Part shown: in pieces, positions 27,728-36,663 of the stretch
How the letters are laid out: every line of letters begins with the position of its first letter
Numbering within the stretch: the first letter of the stretch is position 1
NCBI GenBank assembly: GCA_003246205.1
Contig: QKBC01000014.1
Span: 1-64,000, forward strand
Direction: 5' to 3'
DNA from: Flavobacterium haoranii
GTDB lineage: Bacteria > Bacteroidota > Bacteroidia > Flavobacteriales > Flavobacteriaceae
DNA: 64,000 nt
Made by a program: the position numbers and the translations under genes
Notes under the pieces: generated by a model
Database searches by the model: none
The model's input: only the letters and a program-made list of their open reading frames with translations
Told to the model about the DNA's origin: nothing

Positions 27728-28482
27728 ACCTTTCGAATCACAATATTTTGATCGGCTAAATACTGTTTCAATTCCGGAATTGGGATTTCGTTAAAGTGAA
27801 AAACGCTAGCAGCCAAAGCAGCATCGGCTTTTCCTTGAATAAACGCATCGGCAAAATGTTCTTTGGCTCCTGCTCCACCCGAAGCGATTATCGGGATATT
27901 GACCCAAGAAGACAACTGGGCTAAAGCTTCGTTTGCAAAACCATTTTTGGTTCCGTCGTGATCCATAGAAGTAAACAGAATTTCTCCGGCGCCCAAATTT
28001 TCAACGGTTTTTGCCCAATCAAACAAATCGATTGTAGTAGCTTGTTTACCGCCAACCAAATGTACTATCCATTGGTTTTCAATTTGTTTCGCATCGATGG
28101 CAACCACAACACATTGACTTCCAAATTCTTTAGCCAATTCTTCTACTAATTTCGGATTTTTAACGGCAGCCGAATTGATAGAAATTTTATCAGCGCCATT
28201 TTGCAACAATACCGAAACATCAGCAACAGAAGCAATTCCGCCGCCCACAGTAAACGGAATATTCACGGTTTTGGCCACATTTCGAACCAAATCGACTAAA
28301 GTTCTACGGCGTTCTTCTGTAGCCGAAATATCTAAAAAAACCAATTCGTCAGCGCCGGTTTCGGCATATTTTTGTGCCAATTCCACCGGATCGCCCGCAT
28401 CGCGTAAAGCAAGGAAATTGACTCCTTTTACGGTGCGTCCGTTTTTAATATCTAAACAAGGTATAATTCGTTTGGTTAGCAT
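27724..28482 (-). CDS. hisF: Imidazole glycerol phosphate synthase cyclase subunit
   Basis: 252 residues from the ATG at 28482. The frame is open 32 codons further upstream, but HisF proteins begin [23 protein letters not shown], as here, and this start leaves an 8-base gap to hisA instead of an overlap of almost 90 bases. A TIM barrel with catalytic Asp in CLDIKNG and in [11 protein letters not shown]. With HisH it converts PRFAR and ammonia to IGP and AICAR. Confidence 0.96.
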   Translation of the reverse strand: MLTKRIIPCLDIKNGRTVKGVNFLALRDAGDPVELAQKYAETGADELVFLDISATEERRRTLVDLVRNVAKTVNIPFTVGGGIASVADVSVLLQNGADKISINSAAVKNPKLVEELAKEFGSQCVVVAIDAKQIENQWIVHLVGGKQATTIDLFDWAKTVENLGAGEILFTSMDHDGTKNGFANEALAQLSSWVNIPIIASGGAGAKEHFADAFIQGKADAALAASVFHFNEIPIPELKQYLADQNIVIRKV

Positions 28483-28490
28483 AATTTTCT

Positions 28491-29231
28491 TTATTTGTGA
28501 CCCATGATAAACTGTTCCAATTGTTTTAAACTGATTTTTCCTTCGTAAATCGCCTTTCCGATAATTGTTCCGTCGCAACCTAATTCGGCTAGTTGATACA
28601 ACTCTTTTTCGTTCGAAATTCCGCCCGAAGCAATGAGTTTTAAATTTTCGTTAGCCGAATTGCATTTGGTTAAAATCTTTTGGTACAAATCAAAATTCGG
28701 ACCTTCAAGCATTCCATCTTTAGAAATATCAGTGCAAATTACATACTGAATGCCTTTGGTTTGATATTTGGCGATAAAAGGCAATAAATCTTCGGTGGAT
28801 TCTTCTTGCCAACCCGATACGGCAATTTTTTCATTCTTAGCATCAGCACCTAAAATAATGGCTTCCGAACCGTATTTTGTAATCCATTGTTCAAACACTT
28901 CCGGATTTTTAACGGCAATGCTTCCGCCAGTAACTTGCTGTGCGCCACAATCGAAAGCAATTTTTAAATCATCATCCGATTTTAAGCCACCACCAAAATC
29001 AATTTTGAGTTGGGTTTTAGTGGCCAAGGTTTCCAAGGTTTTATAATTGATGATTCGGCTCGATTTGGCTCCGTCTAAATCCACCACGTGCAAATAGTCA
29101 ATTCCGGCATCTTCATAGGCTTTGGCTACTTCTAACGGATTTTCGTTATACGTTTTTTGTGTGCTGTAATCGCCTTTAGTCAAACGAACGCATTTTCCGT
29201 CAATAATATCAATGGCAGGTATAATTCTCAT
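28491..29231 (-). CDS. hisA: ProFAR isomerase
   Basis: 246 residues of a TIM barrel starting [17 protein letters not shown] with the catalytic Asp in AIDI and a second in [14 protein letters not shown]. It isomerises ProFAR to PRFAR, feeding HisFH. It lies between hisH (4-base gap) and hisF (8-base gap). Confidence 0.95.
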   Translation of the reverse strand: MRIIPAIDIIDGKCVRLTKGDYSTQKTYNENPLEVAKAYEDAGIDYLHVVDLDGAKSSRIINYKTLETLATKTQLKIDFGGGLKSDDDLKIAFDCGAQQVTGGSIAVKNPEVFEQWITKYGSEAIILGADAKNEKIAVSGWQEESTEDLLPFIAKYQTKGIQYVICTDISKDGMLEGPNFDLYQKILTKCNSANENLKLIASGGISNEKELYQLAELGCDGTIIGKAIYEGKISLKQLEQFIMGHK

Positions 29232-29235
29232 GTTT

Positions 29236-29829
29236 TTAACTATCTAAAAAGTTTTTTAAAATTTGTTCTCCGGCTGTTCCGCTTTTTTCAGGATGAAATT
29301 GAACACCGTAAAAATTGTCTTTTTGAATCGCCGAAGCATAATCAATTCCGTAATTAGTTTGTGCAATACTAAACGGATTTTCAGGAACATAATAGCTGTG
29401 AACCAAATACATATATTCGTTTTCTGAAATATTTTGGAACAAATCAGACTTTAAATTTGCAATAGTATTCCAACCCATTTGTGGTACTTTGACGCTATTG
29501 CTGAATTTTTTCACATCCAAATCAAAAATGCCTAAAGCATTGGTATTTCCTTCTTCCGAGTAGCGACACAACAATTGCATACCCAAGCAAATTCCTAAAA
29601 CCGGCTGCTTCAAAAGGGGAATCACTTGGTCTAAACCAGTACTTTTTAACTTTTGCATGGCACTACTCGCCTCGCCTACACCTGGAAAAATCACTTTATC
29701 AGCTTGTTGTATTATTGTAACGTCATTGGTAACAATTCCTTGAAAACCCAAGCGTTCCAAAGCAAACAAAACACTTTGCACATTGCCTGCTCCGTAATCT
29801 ATAAGTGCTATTTTTTGAGTTGTATTCAT
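29236..29829 (-). CDS. hisH: Imidazole glycerol phosphate synthase glutaminase subunit
   Basis: 197 residues, a class I glutamine amidotransferase: nucleophile Cys in [12 protein letters not shown] and His/Glu in GVQFHPEKS. It supplies ammonia to HisF. Its first base is the last base of hisB, showing tight operon packing. Confidence 0.95.
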   Translation of the reverse strand: MNTTQKIALIDYGAGNVQSVLFALERLGFQGIVTNDVTIIQQADKVIFPGVGEASSAMQKLKSTGLDQVIPLLKQPVLGICLGMQLLCRYSEEGNTNALGIFDLDVKKFSNSVKVPQMGWNTIANLKSDLFQNISENEYMYLVHSYYVPENPFSIAQTNYGIDYASAIQKDNFYGVQFHPEKSGTAGEQILKNFLDS

Positions 29830-30968
29830 TATAAAAGACCTTTAGTGGACGGTAAAATCATTTTATCGGGATCGCGTTTTACGGCTACTTTTATCGCTTT
29901 GGCAAATGCCTTAAAAATAGCTTCAATTTTGTGATGTTCATTTGTTCCTTCTGCTTTGATGTTTAGATTGGCTTTGGCACCATCGGTAAACGATTTGAAA
30001 AAGTGAAAGAACATTTCCGTTGGCATTTTTCCTATCAATTCGCGCTTGAAATCGGCTTCCCAAACCAACCAGTTTCTTCCGCCAAAATCAATAGCCACTT
30101 GTGCTAAACAATCGTCCATAGGCAAACAAAATCCGTAGCGTTCAATGCCTAATTTATTGCCCAAAGCTTTCGAAAAAACTTCGCCTAGCGCAATAGCTGT
30201 ATCTTCAATGGTATGGTGTTCATCAACTTCCAGGTCTCCTTTTACTGAAATTTCCAAATCCATTTGACCGTGACGTGCAATTTGATCTAACATGTGGTCG
30301 AAAAAGGCAATTCCTGTATCGATTTTACTTTTTCCGGTTCCGTCTAAATTTAGCGTGATGGCGATATCTGTTTCATTGGTTTTACGAACAATACTAGCGC
30401 TTCTGCTTTCTAACTTTAAAAACTCGTAAATGTTTTTCCAAGATTGTGTTTTTAACGCAATAAACGCTTCTAAATCCTGAACTGAAGACGAAAGTTCTGT
30501 TTGTCCCAAAGTTTCTTCATTTGCAATAAAAATAGCTTTAGCGTTCAAATTTTTAGCCAATTCCACATCGGTAATGCGATCGCCAATGACAAAAGAGTTT
30601 GACAAATCGTATTTTTCGGCATTTAAATATTCGGTTAACATTCCGATTTGTGGCTTGCGTGTTGGTTTATTTTCGTGCGGAAAACTGTTATCGATGTGAA
30701 CTTTACTAAACGTAACTTTTTCGTTTTCAAAACATTCGATAATAAAATTTTGAACCGGCCAAAAGTTTTCTTCGGGGTGACTTTCAGTTCCCAAGCCGTC
30801 TTGGTTGGTTACCATCACCAATTCGTAATCCAATTCTTTGGCAATTTTCCCTAAATAAAAGAATACTTCCGGATAGAATTTTAGTTTTTCAAAACGATCC
30901 ACTTGATAATCGGATGGTTCTAAAACCAAAGTTCCGTCTCTATCGATAAATAATACTTTTTGTGCCAT
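29829..30968 (-). CDS. hisB: Bifunctional histidinol-phosphatase / IGP dehydratase
   Basis: 379 residues. N-terminal HAD phosphatase (about 1-170) with the nucleophile motif [12 protein letters not shown] and [11 protein letters not shown]-terminal IGP dehydratase (about 190-379) with [25 protein letters not shown] and TNEHHKIEA metal ligands. It catalyses steps 6 and 8 of histidine synthesis. Packed between hisC (0 gap) and hisH (1-base overlap). Confidence 0.96.
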   Translation of the reverse strand: MAQKVLFIDRDGTLVLEPSDYQVDRFEKLKFYPEVFFYLGKIAKELDYELVMVTNQDGLGTESHPEENFWPVQNFIIECFENEKVTFSKVHIDNSFPHENKPTRKPQIGMLTEYLNAEKYDLSNSFVIGDRITDVELAKNLNAKAIFIANEETLGQTELSSSVQDLEAFIALKTQSWKNIYEFLKLESRSASIVRKTNETDIAITLNLDGTGKSKIDTGIAFFDHMLDQIARHGQMDLEISVKGDLEVDEHHTIEDTAIALGEVFSKALGNKLGIERYGFCLPMDDCLAQVAIDFGGRNWLVWEADFKRELIGKMPTEMFFHFFKSFTDGAKANLNIKAEGTNEHHKIEAIFKAFAKAIKVAVKRDPDKMILPSTKGLL

Positions 30969-32012
30969 TTATAAGTTCATTAGGGTTTCTAAAACGATTT
31001 TATTTTCTTCGGGTGTACCAATGGAAATTCGCAAACAATTCTCGCAAAGTGGTTGGTTACTTCTATCGCGAACAACAATGTTTTTGGTTACTAATTCTTG
31101 GTATCTTTTTTTAGCATCATCTACTTTTATCAGAATGAAATTAGCATCACTTGGGTAGATTTCTTTTACAAATTCAAATTTAAGTAATTGTTGAGTTAAT
31201 TTACTTTTTTCTTCTGTAAATAAAGTGTTTATGTTTTTCAATACATCTTTATTTTGTAAAACAGTAATTGCTTTTTCTTGTGATAATGTATTAATATTAT
31301 ACGGCGGTTTTATTTTGTTTAAGACTTGAATGATTTCTTCAGAAGCATATAAAAGACCAACACGCAATCCGGCTAAACCATAAGCTTTTGAAAGCGTTTG
31401 TGAAATGATTAAATTAGGATATTCGTTTAGTTTTTGTAACCAACTTTCTTTTTGAGCAAAATCAATGTAAGCTTCGTCTAAAACGACTAATCCATCAAAA
31501 TTATCCAATAAAAAAGTAATATTTTCATCGGTAAAACAATTACCTGTTGGGTTATTTGGCGAACACAAAAAGATGATTTTGGTATTGTTGTCAACGGTTT
31601 CTAAAATCTGTTGTGTGTTAGGCTGAAAATCATTGGTCAACAAAACTTCTCTATTTTCAATAGCATTTAAATTGGCTAAAACACTGTACATTCCGTAGGT
31701 TGGCGGCAAAGTGATAACATTGTCAGAATTGGGTTCGCAAAACGCGCGAAAGACTAAATCCAAAACTTCATCACTTCCGTTTCCAATTAAAATTTGTGAT
31801 GTTTTTACGTTTTTTTGCTTCGCCAAAAGCTCTTTCAACTTCTTTTGTTGCGGATCCGGATACCGATTTAAGCCTGTATTAAACGGATTTTCGTTGGCAT
31901 CCAAAAAAATCATTTCGCGTTCAAAATCCTGAAATTCATCACGTGCCGACGAATACGGTTTCATGGCTTTGATATTGGAACGAATAAACGAATCGATATT
32001 AAATGTTTTCAT
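30969..32012 (-). CDS. hisC: Histidinol-phosphate aminotransferase
   Basis: 347 residues from the Met at 32012; a second ATG two codons upstream (32018) is equally possible. A PLP-dependent fold type I enzyme: CSPNNPTGN, DEAYIDFA, and the PLP Lys in SQTLSKAYGLAGLRVG. It converts imidazole-acetol phosphate and Glu to histidinol phosphate. The start overlaps the end of hisD by 14-20 bases. Confidence 0.95.
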   Translation of the reverse strand: MKTFNIDSFIRSNIKAMKPYSSARDEFQDFEREMIFLDANENPFNTGLNRYPDPQQKKLKELLAKQKNVKTSQILIGNGSDEVLDLVFRAFCEPNSDNVITLPPTYGMYSVLANLNAIENREVLLTNDFQPNTQQILETVDNNTKIIFLCSPNNPTGNCFTDENITFLLDNFDGLVVLDEAYIDFAQKESWLQKLNEYPNLIISQTLSKAYGLAGLRVGLLYASEEIIQVLNKIKPPYNINTLSQEKAITVLQNKDVLKNINTLFTEEKSKLTQQLLKFEFVKEIYPSDANFILIKVDDAKKRYQELVTKNIVVRDRSNQPLCENCLRISIGTPEENKIVLETLMNL

Positions 32013-33294
32013 TTTCAAGTGTTTTTAAACGAATAGTAACTGCATTTTTGTGCGCTTGTAAACCTTCGGCTTCTGCCATGATTTCAATAGTATTTCCAAT
32101 GGTTTGTAAACCTTTTGGAGTGATTTTTTGAAAAGTGATTGCTTTCAAGAAACTATCTAAATTGACACCACTGTAATTTCTAGCATAGCCATTGGTTGGT
32201 AAAGTGTGATTAGTTCCCGAAGCATAATCGCCGGCACTTTCGGGCGTGTAAGAACCTACAAAAACGGAACCTGCATTTTGAATACCATTGGTATAAAAAT
32301 CTTCGTTTTGTGTTGCGATAATAAAGTGTTCTGGAGCGTATTCGTTGATAAAATCCAAAGCTTTTTGTTCTGAATCGAAATAGATTAAACGCGATTGCGC
32401 AATAGCTTGTTCGGCAATAGTTTTGCGTGGTAAAACAGCCAATTGTTTTTCAATTTCTGCCTCGGTTTGTTTAAGAATCTCTTGCGAAGTAGTAACCAAA
32501 ATCACTTGGCTATCCGCACCGTGTTCGGCTTGACTTAACAAATCAGAAGCGATAAATGCAGGATTTGACGTTTCATCAGCTACTACTAAAAGTTCAGAAG
32601 GTCCCGCTGGCATATCGATAGCAACTCCGTATTGCGTAGCTACTTGTTTGGCAACTGTTACAAATTGGTTTCCCGGACCAAAAATTTTGTACACTTTAGG
32701 CACAGATTCTGTTCCAAAAGTCATAGCAGCAATAGCTTGAATACCACCAATTTTTAAGATTTGAGTAATACCACACAACTGGGCTGCAAACAAAATTGCC
32801 GGATTGATTTTTCCTTCTTTGTTAGGCGGCGTACATAAAATAATTTCTTGACAACCTGCTAATTTTGCGGGAACGGCCAACATTAAAACGGTTGAAAACA
32901 AAGGTGCAGAACCTCCGGGAATGTATAAACCTACTTTTGAAATGGGCTTTTTCTCTTGCCAACAATTGATTCCGGGTAGCGTTTCTATAGTAACTTTGAC
33001 TGTTTTTTGAGCCGCGTGAAAACGTTCTATATTCTTTTTAGCGGTTTGAATCGCTTCTTTGAGTTCGTTGGAAAGTTTTTGTTCAGCTTCTGTTACTTCT
33101 TGTTGCGTTACTTGATTGTTTTTTAACGTAATTCCGTCAAAAATAGACGTATATTTTGCTACTGCTTTGTCTCCTTTTTGCTGAATTTCTTTAAAAATGG
33201 CGCTAACAGTGAGTTCGATATCTTGAAACGACTGCGTTGGTCTTTGTGTCAATTCGTTCCAAATATTTTGTTCTGGGTTTAAAATAGTATTCAT
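31999..33294 (-). CDS. hisD: Histidinol dehydrogenase
   Basis: 431 residues, usual HisD length. Visible features include GLYIPGGSAPLFSTVLMLAVPAKLAG, the FGPGNQFV stretch, the zinc-ligand region LSQAEHGADSQ and EHFIIAT. It oxidises histidinol to histidine in two NAD+-dependent steps. Follows hisG after 19 bases. Confidence 0.96.
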   Translation of the reverse strand: MNTILNPEQNIWNELTQRPTQSFQDIELTVSAIFKEIQQKGDKAVAKYTSIFDGITLKNNQVTQQEVTEAEQKLSNELKEAIQTAKKNIERFHAAQKTVKVTIETLPGINCWQEKKPISKVGLYIPGGSAPLFSTVLMLAVPAKLAGCQEIILCTPPNKEGKINPAILFAAQLCGITQILKIGGIQAIAAMTFGTESVPKVYKIFGPGNQFVTVAKQVATQYGVAIDMPAGPSELLVVADETSNPAFIASDLLSQAEHGADSQVILVTTSQEILKQTEAEIEKQLAVLPRKTIAEQAIAQSRLIYFDSEQKALDFINEYAPEHFIIATQNEDFYTNGIQNAGSVFVGSYTPESAGDYASGTNHTLPTNGYARNYSGVNLDSFLKAITFQKITPKGLQTIGNTIEIMAEAEGLQAHKNAVTIRLKTLENENI

Positions 33295-33313
33295 GGATTG
33301 TGTTGTTTTTGAA

Positions 33314-34171
33314 TTAAAGAACCATTTTTTCTATTGGGCAAACCAAAATTCCCTCGGCACCTGCTTCTTTTAGTTGGTCAATGACTTCCCAAAAAGTATC
33401 TTCATTGATTACCGAGTGCAGGCTACTCCAACCTTCTTCCGCCAAAGGCATAATTGTTGGGCTTTTTAAAACCGGTAAAATGGAACTTACTGCTTGAATT
33501 TTATCATTAGGAACATTCATTAAAATGTATTTTGATTTTCTGGCTTTTAGAACCGATTGAATACGGAATTGCAGTTTTTGCAGTAGTTTTCGTTTTTCAG
33601 CATCAATTTTAGGTGAAACCGCTAAAACCGCTTCACTTTTTAGAATGACTTCAACTTCTTTTAAATTGTTTTTGAATAACGTACTTCCAGTAGAAACAAT
33701 ATCGACAATAGCGTCAGAAAGACCAATATTTGGTGCAATTTCAACCGAACCTGAAATTTGGTGGATTTCGACTTCGATATCATTTCCATTAAAAAAACGT
33801 TGCACGGTATTAGGATAAGAAGTGGCAATTTTTTTGCCTTGTAAGCTTTTCAATCCGTTGTAATCGAAAGTTTTGGGAACAGCGACCGAAACTTTACATT
33901 TTGAAAAACCCAATCGTTCGACAATTTCAAGGTCGTTTCCTTTTTCAATTAATAGATTATCGCCCACAATGGCAATATCAGCCACACCGTCCGCTACATA
34001 CTGGGGAATATCGGAGTTTCGGAGAAATAAGATTTCCAAAGGAAAATTTGAAGCCGTAGCTTTGAGTTGGTCATTTCCGTTTTCAATAGAAATTCCACAG
34101 TCTTTAAGGATTTTTAAGCTATCCTCGTTTAATCTTCCTGATTTTTGAATGGCAATTTTTAAGGTGTTCAT
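33314..34171 (-). CDS. hisG: ATP phosphoribosyltransferase, long form
   Basis: 285 residues: the long HisG type with catalytic lobes (about 1-210, with the PRPP-binding DAIVDIVSTGSTLFKNNL) and a C-terminal ACT-like regulatory domain (about 212-285) that would bind histidine for feedback inhibition. First and committed step of the pathway and first gene of the operon. Expression is probably set by the leader peptide and attenuator immediately upstream (34210-34333). Confidence 0.95.
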   Translation of the reverse strand: MNTLKIAIQKSGRLNEDSLKILKDCGISIENGNDQLKATASNFPLEILFLRNSDIPQYVADGVADIAIVGDNLLIEKGNDLEIVERLGFSKCKVSVAVPKTFDYNGLKSLQGKKIATSYPNTVQRFFNGNDIEVEIHQISGSVEIAPNIGLSDAIVDIVSTGSTLFKNNLKEVEVILKSEAVLAVSPKIDAEKRKLLQKLQFRIQSVLKARKSKYILMNVPNDKIQAVSSILPVLKSPTIMPLAEEGWSSLHSVINEDTFWEVIDQLKEAGAEGILVCPIEKMVL

Positions 34172-34209
34172 TTTACTTTTTTCTTAAAATGAGTACACCG
34201 AGAGAGTAT

Positions 34210-34245
34210 AAAAAAAGAAACCCGCTTGATGTACTCAAACGGGTT
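34210..34245 (-). terminator. his operon attenuator (intrinsic terminator)
   Basis: On the minus strand an 11 bp stem (34235-34245 with 34219-34229, one G-U pair) with a 5-base loop is followed by TTTCTTTTTTT. It lies 35 bases after the His-rich leader peptide stop and 38 bases before hisG, the classic position of a transcription attenuator. Confidence 0.88.
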
Positions 34246-34279
34246 ATTATTTTATGAGATTATTACATACCAATCATCA

Positions 34280-34333
34280 TTACCTCGCTTGAGCGTGTAA
34301 AAAATGATGATGATGTAATTGATTTAAAAACAT
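34280..34333 (-). CDS. hisL: his operon leader peptide
   Basis: 17 residues, MFLNQLHHHHFLHAQAR, with four consecutive His codons and a fifth shortly after; too short for standard gene calling. The His-codon segment can pair with an AATGATGAT segment at and just after the stop codon (about 34272-34281), giving the pause-type hairpin expected in ribosome-mediated attenuation. Stalling at His codons when His-tRNA is scarce would break this pairing and should permit read-through into hisG. The exact antiterminator pairing was not resolved by eye. Confidence 0.88.
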   Translation of the reverse strand: MFLNQLHHHHFLHAQAR

Positions 34334-34354
34334 TTTTTGTTCTATTTTGTTTGA

Positions 34355-34384
34355 CAAATGTACAACAGTTTTTGAATTGAGCAA
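34355..34384 (-). promoter_or_regulatory. his operon promoter
   Basis: On the minus strand, TTG (34382-34384) is followed after 19 bases by TACATTTG (34355-34362), a full match to the Bacteroidota TTG-N19-TAnnTTTG promoter. The leader peptide starts 22 bases downstream of the -7 element. Confidence 0.8.
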
Positions 34385-34406
34385 TACTATTTTCAAAAAA
34401 ATAACA

Positions 34407-35528
34407 TTATCCGGCTACAGAAACACCAATTAAAGCACCAATTCCGTAGGTTACAGCTGCTGCGGCTAAACCAAAAATAATTTGTCTAAAACCTGAAAAC
34501 CAAATTGATCTTCCGGTAAAAAGCGTAATCGATGCACCAATAACAAACAATCCTACTACTCCACTGGCAATGCTGAGCATAATTGCTTTGAATCCGTCTA
34601 AAAAGATAAAAGGATACAACGGAATGATGGCTCCAATAGAAAATAAGAAGAAAGACGTTATAGCTGCTTCCCAAGCTGAACCACCCATTTCTTCTTTATT
34701 AATGCCTAATTCCTCAGAAATTAACGTATCAAGAGCCGTTTCTTTATTTTCAAAAAGCTTATCGGCTAATTTTTGAGCTTCTTCTTTGCTCATTCCTTTG
34801 GCTTGGTAAAGTAAAATTACTTCGTGTTTTTCTTCTTCGGGCGACGCTTCTAATTCTTCTGTTTCCAATTCAATTTGACGTTGATTTAATTCGCGTGAAC
34901 TTTGTACAGAAAGCCATTCGCCTAAAGCCATAGAAATCGAACCTGCCAATAATCCGGCTGTTCCGGTGAGTAAAATAGTGCTATTCGAAACGGCCGCTCC
35001 GGCAACTCCCATAACCAAACTCATATTGGAAACCAAACCGTCATTGGCTCCTAAAACGGCAGCTCTTAATGCATTTCCCCCAACCGATTTATGTCGGCTT
35101 TCAAATTTGGATAAAAAGCCACCATCAATATTAAGTTTTTGATTATCGCTGACAGCTTCAATGATCTTTAAGTGATTGTGCTCAAAACCATCTAAAGGGA
35201 CACCATCGGCATTTTTTTGCTGAATCGTTTTGGAAGCATAATTTTTTTCAATATTGGATAAATTGTTCAATATGGAACTGTAACCAAAAACTTTGCCTAA
35301 TTTCAATTGTAATTTTGCTTTGCCAGAAGGCGGAATCATTTTGAAATTAGGATCAATCGCATTGATTTTCTTCAAAATAGCATTAGCATGACCTTTTTCA
35401 ATGTCGGATAAACTGGTTAAAACAGCTTTTAAATTTTTATCTTCCTGTAATTGTGCAATGGAATAATAGAGAAAGCTTGTATCTACTTCCATTTGCAATT
35501 GTGCTTTTAGTTTTTTGATTTCGGTCAT
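34407..35528 (-). CDS. Ferritin-like domain fused to VIT1/CCC1 transporter (MbfA-like)
   Basis: 373 residues. N-terminal erythrin/ferritin-like four-helix part (about 1-140) with carboxylate/His motifs DIEKGHA and FEHNHL; C-terminal VIT1/CCC1 membrane domain (about 150-373) with NALRAAVLGANDGLVSNMSLVMGVAGA. This fusion is the architecture of MbfA iron exporters of alphaproteobacteria, which use the ferritin-like part to sense or capture iron. It is 12 bases after the CusB-like adaptor gene, so it probably belongs to the metal-efflux transcript. Metal (Fe or Mn) is inferred from family. Confidence 0.82.
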   Translation of the reverse strand: MTEIKKLKAQLQMEVDTSFLYYSIAQLQEDKNLKAVLTSLSDIEKGHANAILKKINAIDPNFKMIPPSGKAKLQLKLGKVFGYSSILNNLSNIEKNYASKTIQQKNADGVPLDGFEHNHLKIIEAVSDNQKLNIDGGFLSKFESRHKSVGGNALRAAVLGANDGLVSNMSLVMGVAGAAVSNSTILLTGTAGLLAGSISMALGEWLSVQSSRELNQRQIELETEELEASPEEEKHEVILLYQAKGMSKEEAQKLADKLFENKETALDTLISEELGINKEEMGGSAWEAAITSFFLFSIGAIIPLYPFIFLDGFKAIMLSIASGVVGLFVIGASITLFTGRSIWFSGFRQIIFGLAAAAVTYGIGALIGVSVAG

Positions 35529-35540
35529 ACAAAATTTGCA

Positions 35541-36659
35541 TTAGTTAATATCAAAAGCTCCTTTTGTCAAAATTTTAGCATTAGCAGGCAAATTACTTTC
35601 CGGTAAAATTTGAGTAAACGTATCCGTTTGTTCGCCTGTTTTAACTAGAACTTTTTTGAAGGTATAGCTTCCGTTTTGATCTTTATCTAATAAAAATACA
35701 AAATTTTTGTTATTTTCTGACAAAATAGCTTCTGTTGGAATTCCTAAACCTTTGATACTTTCGGTTTCAATTTTAGCTTCGACAAACATTCCGGTCAATA
35801 AACGTTGTTTGATGTTATCATCTAAATGCCCGTGAACCATGATAGTTCTGTCTTTATTTTCTATAGATTTACCTACTAAAACTACTTCGGCATTGAACTT
35901 TTCATTTGAAGCTTGCGGAACGGTAAATACAATATTTTGTTTTTCTTTAATTTTCAAAATGTCTTTTTCAAAAACATTTAATTCTACGTGTAAGTGTTCA
36001 ATATCAACGATTTCTAAAATAATATCAGAAGGCGACATGAACATCCCTACATTAGCGTTCATTTGAGTTACATCACCCGAAATTGGCGCATAAAGCGTAA
36101 TCACTGAAGTTAAATTTCCTTTTTCGACTTGTGCCGGAGAAATGTTTAAAAGTTCTAATTTCTTTTTTAAACTTTGGTACATTCCAAAAGCTTTTTTATA
36201 ATCACTTTCTGCTTTTAAATAGTTTTTTTGCGATGTAATTTTTTCATCGTATAAGGTTTTTTGTCTTTCGTATTCTGATTTTAAATAACCTATTTGCTCG
36301 GCAACTTCTACATAATCTTTTTGGAGATCAACAAAATCTGTATTCTCTAAAGTTAATAAGGCTTCTCCTTTTTTGACTTTATCCCCTACCAAAAGATTAG
36401 TGGTTTTTACATAACCTCCTAAAAAAGTAGTTACTTTAGCTTTATTTTGAGGCGGAACGTCAATAGTTCCGGTTGCTTGAACGGAAATATTAAAATCGTG
36501 TTCTATAGGCAAACCAAATTCCATGTTCATAGATTTGAATTGTTCGTGTGTTACAGAATAGCCACTTTCATTAGCAGATTCTGTTGCAGCCGCTGTTTCT
36601 TCTTTTTTACATGAAAATAAAACGAGGCTTAAAAGAATGATATAATTGATTTTTTTCAT
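35541..36659 (-). CDS. RND efflux periplasmic adaptor (CusB-like lipoprotein)
   Basis: 372 residues from the ATG at 36659. This start gives a lipoprotein signal (hydrophobic run, lipobox VLFSC with Cys17); an upstream Met at 36716 would overlap the pump gene and bury the signal. Body: barrel-sandwich halves (VPPQNKAKVTTFLGGYVKTTNLLVGDKVKKGEALL, then ITLYAPISGDVTQMNANVGMF) around a helical hairpin, then beta-barrel and membrane-proximal domains. It bridges the inner-membrane RND pump and outer-membrane channel. It starts 4 bases after the pump gene ends. Confidence 0.88.
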   Translation of the reverse strand: MKKINYIILLSLVLFSCKKEETAAATESANESGYSVTHEQFKSMNMEFGLPIEHDFNISVQATGTIDVPPQNKAKVTTFLGGYVKTTNLLVGDKVKKGEALLTLENTDFVDLQKDYVEVAEQIGYLKSEYERQKTLYDEKITSQKNYLKAESDYKKAFGMYQSLKKKLELLNISPAQVEKGNLTSVITLYAPISGDVTQMNANVGMFMSPSDIILEIVDIEHLHVELNVFEKDILKIKEKQNIVFTVPQASNEKFNAEVVLVGKSIENKDRTIMVHGHLDDNIKQRLLTGMFVEAKIETESIKGLGIPTEAILSENNKNFVFLLDKDQNGSYTFKKVLVKTGEQTDTFTQILPESNLPANAKILTKGAFDIN

Positions 36660-36663
36660 GGAA

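Noticed and set aside
27724..28578. Longer HisF starting at 28578
   Set aside because: The 32 extra residues are non-conserved, basic and overlap hisA; the family start [12 protein letters not shown] is at 28482.
28175..29046. Plus-strand open frames opposite hisF and hisA
   Set aside because: Antisense shadows of conserved enzymes with no independent support.
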